From an uncultured bacterium (lineage in GTDB: Bacteria > Bacteroidota > Ignavibacteria > Ignavibacteriales > Melioribacteraceae), in assembly GCA_937936675.1 (NCBI GenBank), contig CALDDL010000217.1:1-12891 (forward strand): 12,891 nt of DNA. Reading direction: 5' to 3'. Below the pieces are notes generated by a model, which was not told the DNA's origin, did no database searches, and saw only the letters and a list, made by a program, of their open reading frames with translations. Positions within the stretch are counted from its first letter, which is position 1. Each line of letters begins with the position of its first letter. Position numbers and translations under genes: made by a program. Positions 6,452 through 12,891 of this stretch are shown here, piece by piece.

Positions 6452-9400
6452 GCAGTGTAATGGTTATCCCTTGTTAATAAAATCAAAAATATTACCCTTA
6501 ACCGGCCGAATTTTATTATTTATAATAATCCCCACCTTATTGTTTTCACAATCGGATAAACTAAGGATTGAACAGATATCTATTAAGGATGGTCTCTCTC
6601 AAGGTTCAGTAAGATGTATCATGGAGGATAATCTAGGTTTTATCTGGTTTGGAACTCACGATGGACTTAACCGTTATGATGGCTATAATTTCAAGATATA
6701 TAAAAATAAATTATCTGATCCTACCTCAATTTCAGATAATTGGATTTATTGTTTTCAGCAAAACTCAAAAGGCGATATTTGGGTGGGCACTGCAGATGGA
6801 CTTAACCTTTACTTAAGGGGAGAGGATCGGTTTATCCAAATCCAGTCTCTAAAAAACAACGAAACAAAATTAGAAATTAATGCTGTATATACCATCTTTA
6901 TTAATAAAGAAGATAATGAAGAGATCGTATATTTCAGTACAAATAAAGGTTTAGTTAAATTCAATCACAATAAAAATCAATTTAAGGTACTATATCCTAA
7001 GGCATTAGGAAATCCAAGCGATGGGAATTATATTAGAACTATATTCAAAACTAAAGCAGGCAAAATTTTAGTAGGTACTTCCACCGGTAGAATATTTTAT
7101 CTCAATACATATAATAATTCATTTACTCATTTTGAGGGATATACATACCAAGATAGAACAATAAGAGAAAATTCAGTTAATGCTTTTTTAGAAGACGATT
7201 TTAATAAAATTTGGATTGGGACTGCAATCGGTCTTTATACATATAACTATATTACCGGCGAAAAACAATATTTTCCAGATCTAGTAGATGTGCCAAAGGA
7301 ACAGTATCCGATTAACGTTTATGCAATGGCACAAGATAATAAAGGAGACCTTTGGATTGGAGGACTCGGATGGGGCACTGCTATTATTAATCCTCAAACG
7401 GGCAAAGTAGTAAGCCCTAGGCAAAACAATGAATCTACTTTCACATCATTAACTCCTTCGGTATATTGTATCTATGCCGATAAAAGAGGTTTAGTTTGGA
7501 TCGGCACCACAGGAGACGGTATTAGCCGCTACAACCCTTATACAAATCGATTTAATCTAGTGAATAATAAAACAGGTTTGAAAATCCAAAGTGTGAGAAC
7601 TTTTTTTGAAGATAATAAGAATAATATCTATGTCGGCGGATATAAGGGAATTGAAAAATTTAATAGAATAACAAATAATCATTTTTATTACTCGAATAAT
7701 AGCCCCAAAGGTTATTCTTTAGTAAATCCAAATATTTATTCCATGGAAGAAGATTTCCATAATAAAGGTAAGATTTTGTGGGTTGGTACTGAAGGTAATG
7801 GAATCATAAAATTAGATTTGGTTTCCGGTAAAATCAATAACCGCCCATTTAAGAAAAAACAAACTATTGATGAGTACGGTTCTTATATCTATTCACTTTA
7901 TAGCGATAAGGATCACAACCTATGGGTTGGAACCGAAAGAGGTTTATTTACTATAAATCTCTTAAATGAAAAAACAGAATTTTTTCATAATATTCCGCTC
8001 GATACAACTTCCATTGGTCCCAAATCAGTAACAAAAATTTTTGAAGATTCTTATGGCAATATTTGGGTGGGAACTAATCTCGGCGGGCTTAATCTTTTTA
8101 ATAAAGATACAAAAACTTTTTCCAGGTTTACTTTCGATAAGCTAATACCTAATTCAATTAGTAATAATCATATTAAAACTATTTTTGAAGACAGCAAGAA
8201 AAGATTATGGATTGGCACAAATGGAAATGGACTGAATCTTTTCGATCGAGAGAAAAAATCTTTTAAGAGATTCACCGCTGAAGATGGTCTTCCCAATAAC
8301 GTTATTTATGGTATCCTCGAAGATAATTTTGGGAATTTATGGATTAGCACAAATTTTGGATTGTCTATGTTCAATCCCGAGAAAAAAACTTTTACAAATT
8401 ACCTTCAGCAAGATGGTCTTCAATCCAATGAATTCAATTCCAACGCTTATTATAAAAGTCCGAGCGGAGAATTATTTTTTGGTGGTATCGAAGGATATAA
8501 TTCTTTCTATCCGCAGAAGATTATTACTAATAAAAATACTCCGGTAGTAAGGATTACGGGTTTTAAAATCTTCAATAATGAAGTTACTCCTAATGTTTTT
8601 ATAAATGATAGAAAGATTTTAAATAAAGCGATTGAACTTACAGATACTTTGGTATTAAAACATAATGAGAATATGTTTACTTTCGATTTTGCGGCTCTCG
8701 ATTATGTTGCACCTGTTAAGAATCATTATTCATATAAGATGGAAAATTTTGATGACCGATGGATAAATTCCGGAAATAACAGAAGCGCAACTTATACAAA
8801 CCTTAATCCCGGCGAATATATATTTAGAGTAATAGCCACAAATAATGACGGCTTACTTAATAATGAAGGTGCCACTCTGACGGTAATTATCCTTCCTCCA
8901 TACTGGAAAACTTGGTGGTTTATTTCAATTTCTCTTTTTCTGATTATTTCTCTAGTTTATTTTGTTTTATGGTATCGCATTCGACTCATTCAAGAACAAA
9001 AAGATACACTTCAAGAACTTGTATTAGAAAGGACTTCAGAATTAGAAAAATTGAATAAGGAACTTAAGAAAAGTAATTCAAGCAAGGATAGATTCTTCTC
9101 TATTATTGCACATGATTTAAGAGGTCCATTTAATGGTTTCTTAGGATTATCGGATATGTTAAAGAAAGAATGTGATACTCTATCAAAAGAGGAAATTATT
9201 GATATAAGTAATGCGCTAAATTTATCAATAAAGAAAACTTATAATCTATTGGAAAATTTACTTAACTGGGCGCGTGTTCAAACCGGCAATTATGATTTTT
9301 CTCCAGCTCCTATTCCTCTTAATGATGTCATTGATGAAATTCATCTTTTATTTATCGGAAATCTTAGTGCAAAGAATATAAAATTTACTAATAATACCGA

Positions 9401-9758
9401 TCCTGAATTAATGGTATATGCTGATGAAAATATGTTAAATTCTATTTTACAAAATCTTATTTCCAATGCAATTAAATTTACTCCGAGACATGGCGAGATT
9501 ATTATCAATTCAACTATCGCAGGAAAATTTGCTAAAATTATGGTCTCAGATAATGGAATTGGAATAGATAATGAAACTAAAGCAAAATTATTTAATATCG
9601 ATTCTCACATTACAAATAAAGGTACCGAGAATGAATCGGGGACTGGTCTCGGGCTAGTCCTCATTAAGGAATTGATAATAAAATCGGGCGGAGAAATATC
9701 TGTAGATAGTGAGATTGCCAAAGGAACAACTTTTTCATTTACTATACCAATTGCTTAA
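6450..9758 (+). CDS. Membrane sensor histidine kinase with two-component-regulator beta-propeller and Y_Y_Y domain
   Basis: A 1102-residue sensor of the type known from Bacteroidota polysaccharide sensing. Signal peptide to about residue 34 (FSQ). Then come fourteen propeller repeats of the W-[IV]-G-T type, from IWFGTHDGL (residue 65) to LFFGG (675), enough for two seven-bladed propellers. A Y_Y_Y domain follows (about 740-806), then one membrane helix (about 822-844), a short coiled coil, HisKA with phospho-acceptor H888 in IIAHDLRGPF, and a HATPase with N1006 in NLISNAIKF, DNGIGID and GTGLGL. The protein stops after the ATPase: there is no receiver and no AraC domain as in hybrid HTCS proteins, and no response regulator gene is in the window, so its partner is elsewhere. 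The start is uncertain: the ATG at 6450 has no ribosome site, and TTG 6471 would still keep the signal peptide. The GH18 gene follows after 10 bases. Confidence 0.9.
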   Translation: MQCNGYPLLIKSKILPLTGRILLFIIIPTLLFSQSDKLRIEQISIKDGLSQGSVRCIMEDNLGFIWFGTHDGLNRYDGYNFKIYKNKLSDPTSISDNWIYCFQQNSKGDIWVGTADGLNLYLRGEDRFIQIQSLKNNETKLEINAVYTIFINKEDNEEIVYFSTNKGLVKFNHNKNQFKVLYPKALGNPSDGNYIRTIFKTKAGKILVGTSTGRIFYLNTYNNSFTHFEGYTYQDRTIRENSVNAFLEDDFNKIWIGTAIGLYTYNYITGEKQYFPDLVDVPKEQYPINVYAMAQDNKGDLWIGGLGWGTAIINPQTGKVVSPRQNNESTFTSLTPSVYCIYADKRGLVWIGTTGDGISRYNPYTNRFNLVNNKTGLKIQSVRTFFEDNKNNIYVGGYKGIEKFNRITNNHFYYSNNSPKGYSLVNPNIYSMEEDFHNKGKILWVGTEGNGIIKLDLVSGKINNRPFKKKQTIDEYGSYIYSLYSDKDHNLWVGTERGLFTINLLNEKTEFFHNIPLDTTSIGPKSVTKIFEDSYGNIWVGTNLGGLNLFNKDTKTFSRFTFDKLIPNSISNNHIKTIFEDSKKRLWIGTNGNGLNLFDREKKSFKRFTAEDGLPNNVIYGILEDNFGNLWISTNFGLSMFNPEKKTFTNYLQQDGLQSNEFNSNAYYKSPSGELFFGGIEGYNSFYPQKIITNKNTPVVRITGFKIFNNEVTPNVFINDRKILNKAIELTDTLVLKHNENMFTFDFAALDYVAPVKNHYSYKMENFDDRWINSGNNRSATYTNLNPGEYIFRVIATNNDGLLNNEGATLTVIILPPYWKTWWFISISLFLIISLVYFVLWYRIRLIQEQKDTLQELVLERTSELEKLNKELKKSNSSKDRFFSIIAHDLRGPFNGFLGLSDMLKKECDTLSKEEIIDISNALNLSIKKTYNLLENLLNWARVQTGNYDFSPAPIPLNDVIDEIHLLFIGNLSAKNIKFTNNTDPELMVYADENMLNSILQNLISNAIKFTPRHGEIIINSTIAGKFAKIMVSDNGIGIDNETKAKLFNIDSHITNKGTENESGTGLGLVLIKELIIKSGGEISVDSEIAKGTTFSFTIPIA

Positions 9759-9768
9759 ATTTCTCTTT

Positions 9769-11130
9769 ATGAAAAAAATTTTATTTATTCTTTCGGTTTT
9801 TGCTTTGGTATCAATTAATGCTCAAAGCAAAAAAATTGTTTTCGGATATCTTCCTTCATGGGAAATAATAGATACTGCTAATTTAAAAATCGATTATGAA
9901 ACCATTACACATCTATCACCTTTTTCTTTTGAGGCACTTCCCGATGGTTCAATAAAATATATTGATTATTGGAGCTCAAAATGGAATCCGATATTTGCCA
10001 AAGCAAGAGCTAAGAACATAAAAATTATTTTCTCACTTACTAATTTTAATCCTGATGAGCTTAAGTCTATTCTCAATTCTTCTTCGGTTACTTCGATAAT
10101 GATCGATAATATAATAAAGATTCTTAAAGACAACTCCCTCGATGGAATTAATATCGATTTCGAAGGACTTTATGATGAAGATAAAGGTGCTCCGATGAAT
10201 AATTTTATGAATCAGCTTTTTACAAAAGCAAAAGCGGCTGATTCTAAATATGAAATATCAATTGCCTTACCTCCAATAAATCTAAGAAACAAATGGAATT
10301 TTTCTTACCTTTCTGCATACTCTGATTATATAATCGTGATGGCTTATGATTATTATGGAAGTTGGAGCGATTTTACTGCACCCACTTCTCCATTAGAAGG
10401 ATTAAATTTTACTGTTAAACGAAGCATTGAAAGTGATTATGCAAATGTTATAGCTTTTAATCCTTCAAAAGTTGTTCTTGCTTTGCCTTTTTATGGTAAT
10501 GCATGGAGGACTAATTCAGAGAACGCTTTCGCAACCGTGAAACCGTATTCCGATACAGCTTCATTTAATAATTATATCGCATCTACATATTTTCAAGATA
10601 TCCCATTTATGCCTCCATTTGCTCAAAGGTTTTTTAATGAACAAACTAAAAGCACTTGGTATAAATTTGTTGACGGAGATTATATAATTCAAAATTGGAT
10701 TGATGATGAATATAGTCTTGGTTTGAAAATGGATTATGCCTTGACAAAGAATCTCGGCGGAATCGGTATTTGGGCATTAGGTTATGACGGTACAAGACCA
10801 GAGCTAAGAAATATTATAAAATCTAAATTTAATCCCACTCATGTTGCAGCCGAAGATAATATTCCGACTGATTTTAAATTATACCAAAATTATCCTAATC
10901 CTTTTAATGGGAGTACTATTATCAAATATTATCTTCCGAAAGAAAACTTCATAAAAATTGAGATTTTCAATACTATCGGCGAGCTGGTTGAAAATGTTTA
11001 TAACGGTTTTCAAAATGCAGGGCTGCATGAATTAGTTTTTAATAGCGAAAGTTTTTCGAGTGGAGTATATTTTTATAAAATTACAACTCCAACTTTTTCG
11101 GAGACGAAAAAGCTGGAGCTGCTGAAATAA
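9769..11130 (+). CDS. Secreted GH18-family glycosidase with C-terminal T9SS sorting domain
   Basis: A 453-residue glycosidase predicted to cut beta-1,4 N-acetylglucosamine linkages (chitin or peptidoglycan-type substrates). Signal peptide MKKILFILSVFALVSINAQ, cleaved near residue 18. The GH18 barrel spans about residues 22-365: DGINIDFEG at 125-133 supplies D130 and catalytic acid E132, MAYDYYG is at 191-197, and GIWALGYDG lies around W335. In the DxxDxDxE signature the second Asp is Asn128; this INIDFE form is familiar from LysM-GH18 proteins of the SleL/YaaH type that act on peptidoglycan. Residues 371-453 are a type A T9SS sorting domain (LYQNYPNPFN, then GVYFYKI and the terminal KKLELLK), implying export across the outer membrane. 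I chose ATG 9769 because it begins the signal peptide; an in-frame ATG at 9709 lies within the kinase gene. It follows the kinase stop by 10 bases, with no clear Shine-Dalgarno sequence. Confidence 0.88.
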   Translation: MKKILFILSVFALVSINAQSKKIVFGYLPSWEIIDTANLKIDYETITHLSPFSFEALPDGSIKYIDYWSSKWNPIFAKARAKNIKIIFSLTNFNPDELKSILNSSSVTSIMIDNIIKILKDNSLDGINIDFEGLYDEDKGAPMNNFMNQLFTKAKAADSKYEISIALPPINLRNKWNFSYLSAYSDYIIVMAYDYYGSWSDFTAPTSPLEGLNFTVKRSIESDYANVIAFNPSKVVLALPFYGNAWRTNSENAFATVKPYSDTASFNNYIASTYFQDIPFMPPFAQRFFNEQTKSTWYKFVDGDYIIQNWIDDEYSLGLKMDYALTKNLGGIGIWALGYDGTRPELRNIIKSKFNPTHVAAEDNIPTDFKLYQNYPNPFNGSTIIKYYLPKENFIKIEIFNTIGELVENVYNGFQNAGLHELVFNSESFSSGVYFYKITTPTFSETKKLELLK

Positions 11131-11137
11131 TTATATA

Positions 11138-12139
11138 TTATTTTATTAGCTGATAGAAGTAAGTAGAAGCAAAATAAGCTAAGATAGCGAAGAAAGCAGA
11201 AGTAGGAATGGTAAGTATCCAAGCCCACATAATATTACGAGCCACGCCCCAACGAATGGCACTCATACCTTTTATAATACCAACGCCTGCAATTGAACCT
11301 GTAATAGTATGTGTTGTACTTACAGGAATTCCGAATTCGGAAGCTACTAAGATAGTTAAGCCAGCCGATGTTTCTGCGCTGAATCCCCCGAATGGAGAAA
11401 GCTTTGTCATATTCATACCAAGAGTTTTGATTACCTTCCATCCGCCGATCAGTGTGCCCGCTGCAATAACCGAATAACTTACCATTATTACCCAAAACGG
11501 TACTCCGAACTCGGGAAGAAATCCATTAGTAAAAAGTACCAAAGCAATTATACCCATCGTTTTTTGAGCATCATTTGTTCCATGGCTTAAGCTATATATA
11601 CCGGCAGAAACTAATTGAAGTTTCCTAAAATAATTATCTACTTTTCTTGGTCGCATATCTTTTACAATCCATAAAGTAATGATAGAAACAATTATTGCAA
11701 TTACCATTCCGAGTATAGGTGCAAGAAAAATAAAAATTACAATTTTTGTGAGCCCTGAAGCAATTAAAACACTTGGACCTGCCTTTATGACTGCAGCACC
11801 TGCTAATCCACCTATTAAACTATGAGAAACGCTTATAGGCATTCCTAAGTGAGTTGCAGTACCGGCTGTAACTATTGCTCCTAATACGCAGGAAAAGATT
11901 ACAAAATTATCGATTATATTAGCATCGACAATACCCTTGCCGATTGTGTTTGCTACGTGAACACCAAAAATAAAAGCAGCTAAGAAATTAAAAGATGCCG
12001 CCCAAATGACTGCTTGCAATGGCGTTAATACGCGCGTGGATACTACTGTTGCTATTGAATTTGCCGCATCGTTCATTCCATTATAAAAATCGAATATCAA
12101 TGCCATCAAAATTATTATTAAGGGAAAAATATATTCCAT
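11138..12139 (-). CDS. pit: PiT-family inorganic phosphate transporter
   Basis: An inner-membrane permease that takes up inorganic phosphate (as metal-phosphate in studied members) with protons or sodium. Both PiT signatures of the internal duplication are present: GMNDAANSIAT at residues 21-31 and SHGTNDAQKTMG at 185-196. The paired G-[IM]-P-[IV]-S-x-[ST]-H segments occur at 99-106 and 270-277 (GMPISVSH, GIPVSTTH). The rest is strongly hydrophobic, with about ten membrane segments. At 333 residues it belongs to the short bacterial form, which lacks the long central loop. It starts 4 bases after the stop of the DUF47/PhoU-like gene with no obvious ribosome site, so translational coupling is likely. 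It converges with the GH18 gene, leaving only 7 bases between the stops. Sulfate permeases of the same superfamily (CysP) are an alternative, but the DUF47 partner favours phosphate. Confidence 0.92.
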   Translation of the reverse strand: MEYIFPLIIILMALIFDFYNGMNDAANSIATVVSTRVLTPLQAVIWAASFNFLAAFIFGVHVANTIGKGIVDANIIDNFVIFSCVLGAIVTAGTATHLGMPISVSHSLIGGLAGAAVIKAGPSVLIASGLTKIVIFIFLAPILGMVIAIIVSIITLWIVKDMRPRKVDNYFRKLQLVSAGIYSLSHGTNDAQKTMGIIALVLFTNGFLPEFGVPFWVIMVSYSVIAAGTLIGGWKVIKTLGMNMTKLSPFGGFSAETSAGLTILVASEFGIPVSTTHTITGSIAGVGIIKGMSAIRWGVARNIMWAWILTIPTSAFFAILAYFASTYFYQLIK

Positions 12140-12143
12140 ATTA

Positions 12144-12761
12144 TCAACTATTTTTAACGAAAATTGTAATTATTGTATTAGCTACCAACTGGCATTTATC
12201 TACACCATGCTCTAATAAATCGAGTATCTCTTTGTGCTTTATTAATTTTATCGGGTCTTTCTCCGTTAAAAATAATTTTCTGATTGCTTCACGGTAAACT
12301 ACATCCGCCTGCTCTTCTAAATCTCTTACGATCTTGCTTTCATTCAAAGATTTCGTTCTTTCTTTTAAGTCATTTATAGCAATACCTAGCTCTTTTACTT
12401 GAAGTGCAATTATCTCACTTAGCTTATCTGCACTCTCAACTATTTCCGTTACATTGTAAATCTCTAAGCGTGTTACTACATCATTAATAACATCACTAAC
12501 ATTTTCAATACGTTTGGTTAATTGTAATATGTCTTCTCTATCGAAAGGCGTTATAAATGATTTGTCTAATTTTTTTATTATTTTCGTTGCCATTTCATCG
12601 CATCGTTTTTCTAGCGATTTAATTTTTGCGGCAGTTTCAAATTCATATTGACTTGACATGAATATTGTTTTTGATAATTGCGCCATTTCATTTACATTGG
12701 CAATCATATCATTAAAATATTCAAAATACTTATCTTCTTTTGGCGTTAAGAACTTTAACAT
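12144..12761 (-). CDS. DUF47 family PhoU-like protein, partner of the PiT transporter
   Basis: A 205-residue, almost wholly helical cytoplasmic protein of the DUF47 (PhoU-like, TIGR00153) family, of normal length. Recognisable features are the N-terminal FLTPKEDKYFEYF segment, EKRCDEMATKI, and the TPFDREDI motif near residue 72 preceding a long helix with ENVSD, where acidic residues could bind metal as in PhoU. Genes of this family usually stand directly before pit and are thought to modulate phosphate uptake through PiT; the biochemical role is poorly defined. Here pit follows after 4 bases, so the two form one unit. The start at 12761 is supported by GTGAGG a few bases upstream. A Pho-box-like repeat and a plausible promoter lie about 45-100 bases before the start. 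Confidence 0.9.
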   Translation of the reverse strand: MLKFLTPKEDKYFEYFNDMIANVNEMAQLSKTIFMSSQYEFETAAKIKSLEKRCDEMATKIIKKLDKSFITPFDREDILQLTKRIENVSDVINDVVTRLEIYNVTEIVESADKLSEIIALQVKELGIAINDLKERTKSLNESKIVRDLEEQADVVYREAIRKLFLTEKDPIKLIKHKEILDLLEHGVDKCQLVANTIITIFVKNS

Positions 12762-12804
12762 TTCCTCACCGTTTTTTTAGGTTATTTAAAAAATATAATA
12801 TATT

Positions 12805-12833
12805 AATCTATTTATTGGGCACTCTAAAATCAA
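12805..12833 (-). promoter_or_regulatory. Possible promoter of the DUF47-pit operon
   Basis: On the minus strand TTGATT (12833-12828), 17 bases, then TAGATT (12810-12805) is a moderate sigma70-like match, four of six bases in each box with ideal spacing. A further AT-rich stretch with TATATT-like hexamers follows, so the exact start is open. The repeat described separately ends 7 bases upstream of the -35 box. Confidence 0.35.
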
Positions 12834-12839
12834 TTAAAG

Positions 12840-12858
12840 AATGTTATATAAATGTTAA
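12840..12858 (-). promoter_or_regulatory. Pho-box-like direct repeat upstream of DUF47-pit
   Basis: On the minus strand TTAACATT and ATAACATT follow each other, with the shared 7-mer TAACATT repeated at an exact 11-base period (12857-12851 and 12846-12840). An 11-base direct repeat just upstream of a -35 box is the layout of PhoB/PhoP sites. TTAACA-N5-ATAACA in particular resembles the Bacillus PhoP site, which is built of TTAACA-like units about 5 bases apart. Position and downstream genes make phosphate control plausible, but only two units are visible. Confidence 0.4.
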
Positions 12859-12891
12859 CAAAGCTTTAAGTTTTTGCAGTTTAATTGTCTT

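Noticed and set aside
9709..9768. In-frame upstream ATG that would extend the GH18 protein by 20 residues
   Set aside because: It lies inside the kinase coding region, and the extension would bury the clear signal peptide that starts at 9769.
11125..11143. AT-only hairpin between the convergent GH18 and pit genes as a two-way terminator
   Set aside because: A 7-base stem with no G-C pair and no proper T-run is too weak; such dyads are common in DNA this AT-rich.
11208..11495. Open frames on both strands inside the pit gene
   Set aside because: They are out-of-frame shadows of a well-supported transporter with both PiT signatures.
12019..12297. Open frame on the plus strand across the pit/DUF47 junction
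   Set aside because: It runs antisense to two well-supported genes, and its product has no recognisable features.

Overview
The window is a 12.9 kb piece of an AT-rich bacterial chromosome. It most likely comes from the Ignavibacteriota/Bacteroidota side of the FCB group. Three protein features point there: a C-terminal type IX secretion sorting domain with the NYPNPFN signature (GH18 protein), an S46 dipeptidyl peptidase, and a histidine kinase with a periplasmic two-component-regulator beta-propeller and Y_Y_Y domain. There are eight full-length genes, one possible gene fragment at the left edge, and no RNA gene, insertion sequence or CRISPR array that I can see.

Left third (1-4104, all on the minus strand): a carotenoid block. 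Reading along the minus strand it contains a CrtD/CrtH-like FAD oxidoreductase (2647-4104), a 290-base spacer, then crtI (875-2356) and crtB (40-888). crtI and crtB overlap by 14 bases. A possible next gene of the same operon begins at base 29 and runs off the edge. The oxidoreductase gene and crtI each carry the same 11-base sequence ATAGGGAACTA at exactly the same distance (42-52 bases) from their start codons. It lies in a GGAAC-N16/17-CG arrangement resembling ECF sigma factor promoters, so the two transcription units look co-regulated. This is the most interesting observation in the window.

Middle (4221-11130, plus strand): a secreted S46 dipeptidyl peptidase is divergent from the carotenoid block and is closed by a clear intrinsic terminator. 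Next come a 1102-residue membrane sensor histidine kinase with no receiver or DNA-binding domain and, 10 bases further on, a secreted GH18 glycosidase with a T9SS tail. The last two look like one transcription unit that senses something outside the cytoplasm and places a glycosidase on the cell surface.

Right end (11138-12761, minus strand): a DUF47/PhoU-like protein followed after 4 bases by a PiT-family phosphate permease, a known two-gene phosphate uptake unit. Its upstream region holds a direct repeat with an 11-base period that resembles a Pho box, next to a plausible promoter.

The gene content is housekeeping or lifestyle in type rather than a mobile or defence island. I found no clearly new biochemical system. 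The shared carotenoid promoter element and the kinase-glycosidase pair are the best leads.
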